Assembly: GCA_035498175.1 (NCBI GenBank) | Contig: DATKAJ010000089.1 | Coordinates: 15,257-79,256 of the forward strand | DNA: 64,000 nucleotides | From: JALORV01 sp035498175 | GTDB taxonomy: Bacteria; Pseudomonadota; Gammaproteobacteria; Burkholderiales; Burkholderiaceae_F | Direction: 5' to 3' | In this document: positions 49,246 to 57,855 of the stretch, one piece after another | How the letters are laid out: every line of letters starts with the position of its first letter | How positions within the stretch are numbered: the stretch's first letter is position 1 | Notes under the pieces: generated by a model | Database searches by the model: none | Seen by the model: the letters and a program-made list of their open reading frames with translations, nothing else | What the model was told of the DNA's origin: nothing | Program-made: the position numbers and the translations under genes

Positions 49246-50589
49246 ATGACCTCGATCCGGCGCTGGCTGCTCGCGGCCCTCCTCACAGCGCTCGCGGTCG
49301 CGGGCCTCACTGCGGCCTCGGCGACCTATTTCTCGGCGCGTGACGAGGTGGACGACCTGCTCGACGAGGAGTTGCGCCAGGTCGCTTTGTCTCTGCGCGA
49401 TCACGCTGTGCTCGACCTGCGCCGGCTCGAAAGCGTTTCGGCCAATCCGGCGCAGCGCGTCCTCGTCCAGATCTGGGATCCCGCGTTCGACCGTCCGTAC
49501 GTCTCGCGTCTCGTCGGCGACAGCCCGATGCCACGCACCGACGAGGGCTACGCGACCGTGATCCACGACTCGCGCTCGTGGCGTGTGTTCACGCTGTTCA
49601 CCGGCCGCCAGCTGATCCAGGTGGCGCAGCCGACGGCGCTGCGCACCGAACTCGCGGCACGTACGGCGTCGCGCCTGCTGCTGCCGGTTCTGATTGTGCT
49701 GCCGTTCCTCGGCCTCGCGGGCTGGTGGATCGTCGGGCGCGGACTCGCGCCGCTGGGCCGTATCGCTGGCGCAGTGAAGGAGCGTAGTCCGACAGCGTTG
49801 ACACCGGTGCCGACCACTGCGCTGCCGGTCGAGATCCGTCCGCTCGCGGACGCGCTCAACGATCTGCTGGCGCGCCTCGATCACTCCTTCACGCTGCAGC
49901 GCAGGTTTGCTGCGGATGCCGCGCACGAACTGCGCACGCCGCTCACCGCGCTGAACCTGCAGGTGCAGCTGGCCGAGCGCGCCGCGAGCGACGACGAGCG
50001 CGCAAGGGCATTCGAGAAACTCAGGCAGGGGCTACGCCGTGCGACGCGCCTCGTGCAGCAGTTGCTGACCATGGCGCGGCTGGACCCCGATGCGGCTGCG
50101 AGCCCGCCGACGGTGATCGACACATCGACACTCGTCGCCTCGGTGATCGAAGACCTGCGCCCGCTTGCCGCCGAGCGCCACATCAATGTCACCCCCAGAG
50201 TCGGCTCCGGCGACTGCCGTGTCACTGGCAGCGAGGATGCGCTGCGCATCCTGTTGAACAACCTCGTCGACAACGCGATCCGCTATACGCCTGCCGGTGG
50301 ACGCGTCGAAGCCGCGATCGAACGTGCCGGAGACGACGTCGTCGTGACTGTCGAAGACAATGGCCCAGGCATCCCCGAGGAAGAGCGTGAGCGCGTGTTC
50401 GACCGTTTCTATCGCGGCCAGACGCCCGGCGTCAGCGGTACCGGGCTCGGCCTCGCGATCGTGTCGCAGGTCGTCGAAATGCACCGCGGCAGCGTCGCTC
50501 TCGGCGCGACCGCAGCCGGCAGCCTCCAGGTCACGGTGCGTCTACCGGCCCAGGCGGCAGGGGAACCGTCGAGTGCGAGCGTTCGCTAA
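49246..50589 (+). CDS. Sensor histidine kinase, PmrB/QseC-like
   Basis: 447-residue inner-membrane kinase. Helices at about 8-28 and 144-165 enclose a periplasmic sensor of about 115 residues, too acidic and Arg-rich to identify a ligand. A HAMP region follows. The dimerisation/phosphoacceptor box is FAADAAHELRTPLTAL with His227. The ATPase domain has NLVDNAIRYTPAGG, VTVEDNGPGIPEEE, and GTGLGLAIV. It phosphorylates the response regulator encoded just upstream. The link to DedA suggests sensing of envelope or cationic-peptide stress. Confidence 0.93.
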   Translation: MTSIRRWLLAALLTALAVAGLTAASATYFSARDEVDDLLDEELRQVALSLRDHAVLDLRRLESVSANPAQRVLVQIWDPAFDRPYVSRLVGDSPMPRTDEGYATVIHDSRSWRVFTLFTGRQLIQVAQPTALRTELAARTASRLLLPVLIVLPFLGLAGWWIVGRGLAPLGRIAGAVKERSPTALTPVPTTALPVEIRPLADALNDLLARLDHSFTLQRRFAADAAHELRTPLTALNLQVQLAERAASDDERARAFEKLRQGLRRATRLVQQLLTMARLDPDAAASPPTVIDTSTLVASVIEDLRPLAAERHINVTPRVGSGDCRVTGSEDALRILLNNLVDNAIRYTPAGGRVEAAIERAGDDVVVTVEDNGPGIPEEERERVFDRFYRGQTPGVSGTGLGLAIVSQVVEMHRGSVALGATAAGSLQVTVRLPAQAAGEPSSASVR

Positions 50590-50637
50590 CAGTGCGCGGC
50601 GCCGGGACTATCGGATGGTCCGACAGCCGCGTCGAAC

Positions 50638-50654
50638 CTTAAGTCAGGTTTAAG
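50638..50654 (+). promoter_or_regulatory. PmrA-box-like direct repeat
   Basis: CTTAAG-TCAGG-TTTAAG matches the YTTAAK-N5-YTTAAK consensus of PmrA/BasR sites exactly. It lies 49 bp after the kinase stop. A TCTAGT hexamer at 50663-50668 could be a -10 box, 18 bp from a TTAAGT at 50639-50644. Confidence 0.6.
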
Positions 50655-50669
50655 TCCCCGGGTCTAGTG

Positions 50670-50746
50670 TGCATTCCGTGATCGATGGACCCGTCCATCG
50701 GGCTCACTCACTCGAATCTGCGCCGCGCTGCGGCGCTTTTTTTTTT
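50670..50746 (+). ncRNA. Candidate small RNA (about 75 nt, two hairpins)
   Basis: Downstream of the PmrA-box-like site, a short transcript would contain a 7-bp stem (CGATGGA 50683-50689 with TCCATCG 50694-50700, loop CCCG), a short single-stranded stretch, and an intrinsic terminator with a ten-T tail. There is no ORF with a ribosome-binding site. The layout is that of Hfq-type sRNAs, but no family is recognised and the terminator may simply serve the kinase operon. Confidence 0.35.
50720..50746 (+). terminator. Strong intrinsic terminator
   Basis: Stem GCGCCGC (50720-50726) with GCGGCGC (50730-50736), loop GCT, then ten T. It can end the DedA-regulator-kinase transcript or a short RNA started at the PmrA-box-like site, and keeps both from reading into the converging lipoprotein gene. 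Confidence 0.93.
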
Positions 50747-50796
50747 GGCCGTACTCCAGCGAGAGGTCCCGCATCTGATCGCCTGCCGCCGCGCGC

Positions 50797-51090
50797 TCAG
50801 CGCCTGCCACCCTCGGCATTTTCCCGCATCTGCTGATTTGCGCATTTGCTGAAGCCGGCGTTCCAGCCTTCCGCGTACTGCTTGTCGGTTTCGAATCGCT
50901 TCGCGTCCTTGGTGTAGAAGCCAACGACCGGATCCTGCGAGTTCTTGCCGCTGCTGCAGCCGTCGTTGAATCCAGCCGCATAGTCCGGCGTGTGGCCGGA
51001 GCCCATCAGCGGGTTCGGTGGCGGCGTTCCGCATCCGGCAAGCAGCACCGCGATCGCAATTGCAAACGCAGAATGCAGGAATGATCTCAT
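50797..51090 (-). CDS. Small lipoprotein of unknown function, 97 aa
   Basis: Signal peptide with lipobox VLLAGC (Cys20). The mature part has two similar halves, DYAAGFNDGCSSGKNS and QYAEGWNAGFSKCANQ, resembling a repeated YAxGxxxGxxxC pattern that could bind a ligand or form a disulfide. No named family is recognised. Ribosome-binding site AGGAGAG precedes the ATG. The gene converges on the sensor-kinase operon. Confidence 0.75.
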   Translation of the reverse strand: MRSFLHSAFAIAIAVLLAGCGTPPPNPLMGSGHTPDYAAGFNDGCSSGKNSQDPVVGFYTKDAKRFETDKQYAEGWNAGFSKCANQQMRENAEGGRR

Positions 51091-51125
51091 GCGTCTCTCC
51101 TATCCGGCCCGGGCCCGGCCGACTT

Positions 51126-51380
51126 TCACGCGATGACGTTGCCGACCGGGTCGAAGCGCTCGCCGACGATCCAGCACTGAACACAGGGCTTGAGGTTGAG
51201 CGACACGACCGTGACAATGTTGCTGAGGCCGCTCGCGCTGACTTCGACCTTGTGCACGCCCGGCGTCAGCTTGATCGGGAACTCCATCGACGACGAGCCG
51301 TCGACGCGTTCGATGCCGATGTTGAACGTGTTCACGCCGATATTTGTCTTTTCCGCGCCGAGCAGGCTGTACGGTTTGCA
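51126..51380 (-). pseudogene. Probably broken small lipoprotein gene
   Basis: A good-quality frame of 84 codons reads KPYSLLGAEKTNIGVNTFNI, then ERVDGSSSMEFPIKLTPGV, and ends DPVGNVIA. It begins directly after an in-frame TAA with a Cys codon (CKPYS), exactly as a lipoprotein would begin after its lipobox, but the signal peptide is not in this frame. The overlapping frame just upstream has ATG at 51405 reading MSAFRSAL. A frameshift near 51380 is the simplest explanation. A GTG at 51335 could start a shorter product. Alternative: sequencing error. Confidence 0.5.
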
Positions 51381-51877
51381 TTAGGGCCGAGCGGAACGCA
51401 CTCATTCGAACGCGAATCCCTTCTTCAAATTTCTCTTCACGCTGATCACGCCTCGGCTGGCGGGGCTTCCGTGGTTGCGACGCTGGCGCTGTTCTACCAG
51501 TCTCGCGCGCTCACAAGAACTGGCCTTTGGTTTAGGTGGCGTTTGCCCGCGATGACCCAGCGTTGTGACAGCATCTTTGCCAGATCGAAGGCGGTCCTTT
51601 GAAACCCGGCGAGCGCCGAACTTCCCGGTACCAGTGGGGAGGCGAACTGGCACTGCCGACCTTGCGCGGGCTTAGATGGCCACTTGCCGCAGTCCAGTCG
51701 TACGCTTGCGGAGCATCCCACGCGCCAATGGCGAGCGAGACGTCGAGGAGCGCAGACGCCAGCAACGTGTGAGGGAATACGTGGGCTTCTCCAGAAGTTC
51801 ACGGATCAGTGACGTGTCATTTGCCTCTGAGAATGTCGTGTTCGCGAATGCAGACTCTGCAGGGCAAATCGGACCTG
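51381..51877. other. Intergenic region without a recognised gene
   Basis: About 500 bp. Several open frames cross it on the minus strand but none resembles a known family or has a good ribosome-binding site with matching codon use. I see no terminator-like stem with T-tract, no tRNA and no recombination site. Confidence 0.5.
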
Positions 51878-53275
51878 CTAAGGGGTAGAGGAGGTTGGCG
51901 GCGTCGCATCGAAGCTGCCACCGAGGACCTGATACAGGCGCACACGGTTCGCCTGCTGCGCGCCGCGCAGTCGGATGAAGTTCGATTCGGCGACGAGTTG
52001 TTCGGCTTGCAGCTGTGCCACCCACAGCAGATCCCTGCGCCCGGCCTTGTACTGGATCGTCGCGATCTGCACCGCGGTGGTCCGATCATCGAGCGACTTC
52101 TGGTCCAGCGGGAACTGCAGGGCCATGTACCGCTCGTTCGCCAGGCTGTTCTCGACTTCGCGGAACGCCGTGAGTGCGACGGCGCCATAGCGGGCCACCG
52201 CCTGCGCCTGCTGTGCGGTCGCAATCTCGACTTTCGCTTGCAGCGCCCCGCCTTCGTAGATGGGGATCGACGCGCCGATACCGGCAGAGGCCAGCCATGG
52301 GTTCAGATTCAGCAGCGAGAGCACCTGGTCGCCCAGCCGGCCGCCGGTGAGCGAAAGCGAGAATTCAGGCAGCAGCGCAAGCTGCGCAGCTTCCTGCCGG
52401 CGAAACGCCGCCAGCACCTCGCGCTCAACCGCGATGAGATCGGGCCGGCGTTCGAGCAGCGACGAGGGCACGCTGCTGCCTGCGAGCGGCGGCAGCGCGG
52501 GATAAGCCGCTGCGATCTCGATCTCGGCCGCCGGGTAACGGCCCAGCACGACCTCGAGCGAACGGCGCACTTCGCCGTACGACTCGCGCACCCGTTCGAC
52601 GTCGCTTTGCGCCGTCTCGAGCTTTGCGCGCACGTCGACTACATCGAGGTCGGAGTCCTTGCCGGCGTTGCGCCGGATCTGTACCAGGTCGAGCAGGTCA
52701 CCATAGATTTTCACGGCCCGCTCGCTGAGCGCAAGCAACTGGTAAGTCTCGACGCCGAGGTACCAGAGCTTCGCCGTCGTCGCTGCGATCGACTGACGTG
52801 CGTACGCGTAGTCGAGCGCAACCGCTTCCGCGTTCGCCTCCGCCGCCGCACGCTCGGCGCGCAGCCGCCCCCACACATCGAGCTCCCAGGCGGCACCGAT
52901 GAACGCGGAGGTACTGTTGAAATTCCCGTCGTCGCGCTCGTAGGTGGTCGAGGCGCCGAGTTGCACGCCGACCCACGGCTTCAGCCGCGAGCCGACGATG
53001 ATCACCGTCTGCTGCGCAACGGCGACCTTGGCCGCGGCGACGCGCAGGTCCGCATTGTTCGCGATCGCTTCGGCGACGATCGCTTCCAGCATTGGATCGT
53101 TGAACGACTTCAGCCAGTCGTTGGTGACCTGGCCGCCGCGGGAGTCGGCGCGCCATGCCGGCGGGATGTGCGTCGTCTTCGGCAAGGCCTGCTCGACCAC
53201 GTCGGTATGCGTCGGCGGAGTTTTGAGCGCGCAGCCCGAAAGAACCGCTGCAATGAGAAGAAGGGTGGCGCGCAT
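51878..53275 (-). CDS. Outer-membrane efflux lipoprotein, NodT-like
   Basis: 465-residue outer-membrane factor with lipobox AAVLSGC (Cys15). Family motifs: WLKSFNDPMLEAIVAEAIANN, AFIGAAWELDVWGRLRAERAA, and SSLLERRPDLIAVEREVLAAFRR. It is distinct in sequence from the RND operon's factor. It is the last gene of the long minus-strand unit and its ATG overlaps the adaptor stop by one base (TGATG), so it works with the HlyD/YiaV-like adaptor and DUF3302 protein. Confidence 0.93.
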   Translation of the reverse strand: MRATLLLIAAVLSGCALKTPPTHTDVVEQALPKTTHIPPAWRADSRGGQVTNDWLKSFNDPMLEAIVAEAIANNADLRVAAAKVAVAQQTVIIVGSRLKPWVGVQLGASTTYERDDGNFNSTSAFIGAAWELDVWGRLRAERAAAEANAEAVALDYAYARQSIAATTAKLWYLGVETYQLLALSERAVKIYGDLLDLVQIRRNAGKDSDLDVVDVRAKLETAQSDVERVRESYGEVRRSLEVVLGRYPAAEIEIAAAYPALPPLAGSSVPSSLLERRPDLIAVEREVLAAFRRQEAAQLALLPEFSLSLTGGRLGDQVLSLLNLNPWLASAGIGASIPIYEGGALQAKVEIATAQQAQAVARYGAVALTAFREVENSLANERYMALQFPLDQKSLDDRTTAVQIATIQYKAGRRDLLWVAQLQAEQLVAESNFIRLRGAQQANRVRLYQVLGGSFDATPPTSSTP

Positions 53276-54429
53276 CAGCCCGAGAACGGATACAGCCAGT
53301 TGTACCAGGTGTAGGAGCGGATCGCGATCTTCCGCAGCACGATGAACGGGCTGCTTGGGTTGGTGTAGATCGCAGCCCGGCCCTGGGTGCCGATCGGAAA
53401 CTTCAGCTGATCGGGGTCGTCGAGCGTGATCGCGACCACGAACTGTCCCTGCGGCACTTCGGCGGGCACGTAGTTGAAGCTCGGTAGCGTCCCACTCGGC
53501 AACATCTGCCCGGCGCCGCTTCCCTGCCAGATCGCCGCGACTTTGCCGGGCCAGATCTGGCCCGGATACAGGTCGAGTGCGATCTCCACCGTTTGCCCCG
53601 GCTTCACGTACTTCAGGTTCTCCTGGAAGTAGTTGGCGAGCAGGTAGCGGTCGGCATCGCAGATGAACGAGGCAATCGCGCCGAATCGAACGTCACCAGC
53701 CACCATGCCGGGACGCACCTGCAAATTCATGATGTAGCCGTCCTCGGGCGCCACCATCAGCGTGTTGTCGAGGTAATAGCGGGCTTCATCGAGCTCGGCC
53801 TGAATCGCCGCGACCGTCGTATTCACGCCGCCGATGTCCGACGTGTAGCGCAGCTGCGCGCGCTGTTCCTCAGCCTGCGCTTCCTTGATCGAGGCCTCGT
53901 TGGCGGCGACCTGGGCGGCCCACTTCTGCACGTCTTCTTCCGGCCCGGCGCCCTTCTTTGCCAGTTGAGACGAAAGCTGCTGCTGGTATTTCGCGTACGC
54001 GAGATCGGCCTTGAACTTCGCGATCTTCTGGTTGTTGATCGCGGTGTCCGCCTTCAGTACCCGCACGTCCTGCGTCGCCTTCGCAAGCTGCGCCTCGAGC
54101 TTCCTGACCTTGTATTCGTAGAGTCGCCGATCGAACTGAAACAGTGGCGTGCCGCGTTTGACATGGACATTCGGCTCGACCAGCACGGCGGTGACCAGCG
54201 TCGGCTCCGAAAGCCGCGGGGTCAGCTGAATCGTTCTCTGGATCACGCGGGCCTCGGTCGATGCCGGCGCGACGTAGCGCAGGCCGAGGAGAAAGATGAT
54301 TCCAAGATGCAGTACGAAAAACGTGGAGAAAAACCCCCATGCGATCGTGAACTTCAGCCACCTGAACCTGAAGAACACCAGCCATACGGTGAAGCCGTAC
54401 GCGAACAGCAGGACGAAACCGAGCAGCAT
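53275..54429 (-). CDS. HlyD-family membrane-fusion protein, YiaV-like
   Basis: 384-residue adaptor with two N-terminal helices (about 3-19 and 27-48), a long coiled coil (about 105-215), lipoyl-like halves (VLVEPNVHVKRGTPLFQFD, VAPEDGYIMNLQVRPGM), and a C-terminal barrel. This resembles E. coli YiaV/YibH-type proteins more than EmrA. In E. coli yiaV is next to yiaW (DUF3302), the same pairing as here. No ABC or MFS pump gene is nearby, so the energising component is unknown; the DUF3302 protein may be the partner. Confidence 0.88.
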   Translation of the reverse strand: MLLGFVLLFAYGFTVWLVFFRFRWLKFTIAWGFFSTFFVLHLGIIFLLGLRYVAPASTEARVIQRTIQLTPRLSEPTLVTAVLVEPNVHVKRGTPLFQFDRRLYEYKVRKLEAQLAKATQDVRVLKADTAINNQKIAKFKADLAYAKYQQQLSSQLAKKGAGPEEDVQKWAAQVAANEASIKEAQAEEQRAQLRYTSDIGGVNTTVAAIQAELDEARYYLDNTLMVAPEDGYIMNLQVRPGMVAGDVRFGAIASFICDADRYLLANYFQENLKYVKPGQTVEIALDLYPGQIWPGKVAAIWQGSGAGQMLPSGTLPSFNYVPAEVPQGQFVVAITLDDPDQLKFPIGTQGRAAIYTNPSSPFIVLRKIAIRSYTWYNWLYPFSG

Positions 54430-54441
54430 CGCTTGTTCCGT

Positions 54442-54849
54442 CTAACTTTTCGCTTCGCCGGGCGGCGGCTCCGACATTGACGATGCGTCGTGTGGCGCCG
54501 CTGCGGTCCTCGTGGCCTCGCCGTGTCGACGCACTGGTCTCGCATCGCTTTCAAGCCGCCCGCGCTCTTCGTCGAGCGCTTTGGTCTCTTCGCTCGGGAA
54601 ACGCCGGATGTCGACGATGTCGGTCGGCCTGAACGCCCAGATGAAGGCCTGGATCCACGGCAGTATGGTCGGCAGCAAGCCGGCCCAACCCATGATCTTG
54701 ACCGCTTCGGCCTCCGGGTGGTTGCGCGCCAGCGCGATGCGCCCGGGCAAGCCGGCGATCCAGATGTAAATCAGGACACCCGAAGCGCCGGCCAGCGCAG
54801 CCGTCGCGAAGGTCGCGTAATCCCAGAAACCGAGTTCGAAACCGAGCAT
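54442..54849 (-). CDS. DUF3302 inner-membrane protein, YiaW-like
   Basis: 135-residue protein with two transmembrane helices (about 9-32 and 52-72) and a charged cytoplasmic tail (EETKALDEERGRLE...). The sequence LGFWDYATFATAALAGASG and IMGWAGLLPTILPWIQAFIWAFRP match DUF3302. The function is unknown; it is conserved beside HlyD/YiaV-like adaptors. It lies 21 bp after the cytochrome c gene and 12 bp before the adaptor gene on the same strand. Confidence 0.87.
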   Translation of the reverse strand: MLGFELGFWDYATFATAALAGASGVLIYIWIAGLPGRIALARNHPEAEAVKIMGWAGLLPTILPWIQAFIWAFRPTDIVDIRRFPSEETKALDEERGRLESDARPVRRHGEATRTAAAPHDASSMSEPPPGEAKS

Positions 54850-54870
54850 GGCGCATCTCCCGAAGACCTA

Positions 54871-55689
54871 TTACCTGGTCACTGGCGCGAAGCTCGAGTA
54901 ATACGCCGCGAGTTTCGCAATCTCATCACTGGTCAGCGCGCGCGAGACGCTGCGCATCTGCTCGCTGATGTCGTTGTGCCGGATGCCGGCCTTGAAGGCC
55001 TGCATCTGTTCTTCGAGGTAGGGACGCTGCTGAGCGCGCAGGTCCGGCGCACCCGGTGTGAAACCCAAGGGCCCATGGCACGCCGCACAGGATGCAATGC
55101 CTCGCAGCGGGCTGCCGAGTTCAATCAGGTTCCGCGCGCCCGGATCGACCGACCCGGATGGGGTTGCAGCGCCCGCCAAGGGATTCGGCAGGGACGCGAA
55201 GTGTGTCGCGAGATCGAGCAACTGATCTTTGGACAAGGGATCGACATACACGCCCATCACGGCGGGGTTGCGCTTGCCGCTCTTGTAGTCCTCTAGCTGC
55301 TTGTAGAGCGAGGCGACGCTCTGCCCTGCCAGATTGGGAATGGCCGCGTCGGCGCTGATGCCGTTGGCCCCGTGACAGTTGCCGCAGGTGGTTGCGATCG
55401 CGGCGCCCTTGGCGCTGTCGCCGCGTGTCATCAACTCGCGCGTCGCAACGGTCCACGCCACCGTCGAAGACGGCTGTCCCGTCACGGGCGACGACGCGGC
55501 GTCACTGGTGCCCGGCAGCCCGGCCGCGCGACAGATCGCAGTCCACAGTTCCCGCGCGCCCGCACCTTGTTGCGCGGAAGGCAGCCAGACAAAGCCGACC
55601 GCCACCGAAACGAGGAACAGGATCAGCGTGCCGGCGATCCAGTTCCTGAAGCGCGGATCGAATGTGCCCGGGCGAGCTTCGTCGGTCAT
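54871..55689 (-). CDS. Membrane-anchored dihaem cytochrome c
   Basis: 272 residues. An N-terminal helix (about 18-37) anchors it. Two class I cytochrome c domains follow, with haem motifs CGNCH (102-106) and CAACH (201-205) and distal Met candidates in NPAVMGVYVD and SEQMRSVSR. It resembles cytochrome c4/c553-type electron carriers. Its start overlaps the stop of oxidase subunit I as ATGA, so it is likely the electron donor of that oxidase and, given the operon, acceptor for the molybdenum hydroxylase upstream. Confidence 0.93.
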   Translation of the reverse strand: MTDEARPGTFDPRFRNWIAGTLILFLVSVAVGFVWLPSAQQGAGARELWTAICRAAGLPGTSDAASSPVTGQPSSTVAWTVATRELMTRGDSAKGAAIATTCGNCHGANGISADAAIPNLAGQSVASLYKQLEDYKSGKRNPAVMGVYVDPLSKDQLLDLATHFASLPNPLAGAATPSGSVDPGARNLIELGSPLRGIASCAACHGPLGFTPGAPDLRAQQRPYLEEQMQAFKAGIRHNDISEQMRSVSRALTSDEIAKLAAYYSSFAPVTR

Positions 55690-57335
55690 CGCAGCTGCAC
55701 CGGAAACGCAGGCACGCTGGTGCCCTGCAGAAACAGAAACTGCGCCAGCGGATAGCCATAGTTAGCCACCGTCAACGCCACGACCAGCAGCATCCAAACT
55801 CGAAAGCCGTTGAGCGAAGCCGGCAGGCTGCGCGGCGGACGGACCGCGAGTGAGTACGCGAGCGGAGGAACTGCTGTAACCGGAGTGCGGTGCGAGGCAA
55901 TCAAGACCCCGAGCAGCAGCACCGCGGACAAGACCAGAACGAATCCTCCGACGGCGGAAACGCTGACCCAGATCGCCTGCTGTGCGAGCGCGGGATCGCT
56001 GAAATCGAAGTACGCCATGCGCCGCGGCTGGCCCATCACGCCGACTGCGTGCCACGGCAGGGTCACGACCAGCATGCCGACGAACCAGGTCCACAGTTGA
56101 AGCCGCACCAGCTTCGGCGCAGCGAGCGGACGGCCGGTCAGGCGCGGCCAGAGTTCGTACGCAATCGCGAAATACATGATCACGATCGCGCCACCGAAGA
56201 TCAGGTGAAAGTGCCCGGTGACCCACTGCGTGTTGTGGACCGTCGAGTTCAGCACGTAGCTCATGTTGATGAGTCCGCTCGCGCCGCCGAGCCCAAGCAT
56301 GACCAGCGAAAGCGCCGAAGCCAGCACAAGCGGTCGGTCCCACGGCAAAGCGCCGATCCAACCGAAGAGGCCGCGGCCGCCGCGCAGGCGGCCGGCGATT
56401 TCGAGCGACGCGCAGATCGTGAAAATCGTCAGCAGGGTCGGCACCGCGACCATGCCGGTGAACACCGTGTGCAGGAACTTGAAGCCGGCGCCGATCTGCG
56501 GATCGGTGAAAAGATGGTGGATGCCGATCGGCATCGAAAACACCAGCAGCAGCAGGAACGTGACCCGCCCCATGTGGTCGCTGTAGAGGCGCCCACCAGC
56601 AGCCTGTGGCAGCAAGGTATAGAGCGCGATGTAGGCAGGCATCAGCCAGAAGTAGACGATCGCGTGCAGGGTCCATGAGAAGAGCAGCCGCGCGAGTCCC
56701 GCGTCGATCGTCGCGGTCCAGCCGAACGCGTTGGGCAATATCAGGAACAGGATCTCAGCGCCGACTCCCAGCGACGTCCACGCCCACAGCAGCGCGCCGG
56801 CCGTGGTGGCAAACATCGCGAGCGGTACCGGCAGGCCCGGATGGTCACGCTTCCAGCGCACGAAGTGCGAAACCATCAGCCCGATCCAGATCCACGAGCC
56901 AATCACCGCCAACAAGACACCGAAGTAGTACCAGGCGCTCCCTGTCAGCGGTGGATAGAACGTGTAGAGCACTGTCGCTCCGCCCGCGGCCACGGTGGCC
57001 ATCGCCATCGCGGCGCCGGCGATGACCATCCAGAATGCTGCCCACGCGAGCCGCATGCCATGCATCGGACGCCCCAGCGACGTCGCGCAGACGGCATAGC
57101 CGAAGCCCATCGCGATCAGTGTCGGAAACACATAGGCGAGCGCGGTGCCGTGCGCAGTGACCGCGCGGTAGTAGAACTCCGGATCGACCCATCGATGAAG
57201 CGGGCTGCGCACCAGCATCTGCCACGCGCCGAGCGGTATCGCAACGCCGAACACGGCGAAGGCCGCGCAGAAGTGGGCCAGCACGAGGCGGCTGCTACCG
57301 TACACAGGATGCCCTTTGTTGCCCGCCGTAGTCAC
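55686..57335 (-). CDS. Cytochrome c oxidase subunit I, ba3-like (B family)
   Basis: 549-residue haem-copper oxidase catalytic subunit. Ligands are readable: low-spin haem His in YRAVTAHGTALAYVF, CuB His in SWTLHAIVYFWL with the His-x3-Tyr crosslink partner, the CuB His pair in IGIHHLFTDP, and haem ligands in VTGHFHLIFGG. It lacks the D-channel pattern of A-family enzymes, and length and motifs fit B (ba3) type. It reduces O2 and pumps protons. The GTG at 57335 lies inside the subunit II gene (41-bp overlap). Confidence 0.93.
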   Translation of the reverse strand: MTTAGNKGHPVYGSSRLVLAHFCAAFAVFGVAIPLGAWQMLVRSPLHRWVDPEFYYRAVTAHGTALAYVFPTLIAMGFGYAVCATSLGRPMHGMRLAWAAFWMVIAGAAMAMATVAAGGATVLYTFYPPLTGSAWYYFGVLLAVIGSWIWIGLMVSHFVRWKRDHPGLPVPLAMFATTAGALLWAWTSLGVGAEILFLILPNAFGWTATIDAGLARLLFSWTLHAIVYFWLMPAYIALYTLLPQAAGGRLYSDHMGRVTFLLLLVFSMPIGIHHLFTDPQIGAGFKFLHTVFTGMVAVPTLLTIFTICASLEIAGRLRGGRGLFGWIGALPWDRPLVLASALSLVMLGLGGASGLINMSYVLNSTVHNTQWVTGHFHLIFGGAIVIMYFAIAYELWPRLTGRPLAAPKLVRLQLWTWFVGMLVVTLPWHAVGVMGQPRRMAYFDFSDPALAQQAIWVSVSAVGGFVLVLSAVLLLGVLIASHRTPVTAVPPLAYSLAVRPPRSLPASLNGFRVWMLLVVALTVANYGYPLAQFLFLQGTSVPAFPVQLR

Positions 57336-57855
57336 GCGCGAACTCGCGGCGATCGACGACCTTGACCCGTGCCCACATGCCTTCGTGTCCTACGCTGCAG
57401 TACTCGTGGCAAGGCATCAGGTGTTCGCCGGGCTTGTCGAACCGCGTTCTCACTTCGGCGACGAATCCCGGAACCACCATGCTGTTGATATTGGTCCCGG
57501 CGATCAGAAGCCCGTGGATGACATCAGGACTCGTCATGCGGAACACGACCGGCGTGTCGGTCGGCACCACGATGCACGAGGGCACGAACGAATACTGCTG
57601 CGCGATGACGCGAACAACGGCTGATCCGTCAGGCTGGACCGCTGTCCCGAGATTGGCTTCCATGAACTCGCCGGACAAGTGGAGGCTGCTGGCATCGATC
57701 GTCTCGACGTTGGATGGCGGTTGAGCAGCCCAGTGCACGCTGGCAAAGATGATCACGGCGAATACGAGCGCGACGACACCGGCGACGACGAGGGCCCAGC
57801 GCCGCTCGGAGAAATCGACGGCATCGGAAGACGAAGCGTTGACGGTCTCAGCCAA
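57295..57855 (-). CDS. Cytochrome c oxidase subunit II (CuA)
   Basis: 186 residues with one transmembrane helix (about 21-44) and a periplasmic cupredoxin domain. CuA ligands are complete: His in SPDVIHGLLI, then CHEYCSVGHEGM (two Cys, His, Met). Size and single helix fit ba3-type subunit II. It takes electrons from cytochrome c. The start is TTG at 57855 with GAGG at good spacing, overlapping the small subunit gene by 8 bp; the 3' end overlaps subunit I. Confidence 0.93.
   Translation of the reverse strand: MAETVNASSSDAVDFSERRWALVVAGVVALVFAVIIFASVHWAAQPPSNVETIDASSLHLSGEFMEANLGTAVQPDGSAVVRVIAQQYSFVPSCIVVPTDTPVVFRMTSPDVIHGLLIAGTNINSMVVPGFVAEVRTRFDKPGEHLMPCHEYCSVGHEGMWARVKVVDRREFARDYGGQQRASCVR

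Noticed and set aside
51381..51877. Possible integron or transposon remnant in the empty region
   Set aside because: No attC core pattern, no terminal inverted repeats and no transposase-like frame could be found by eye.
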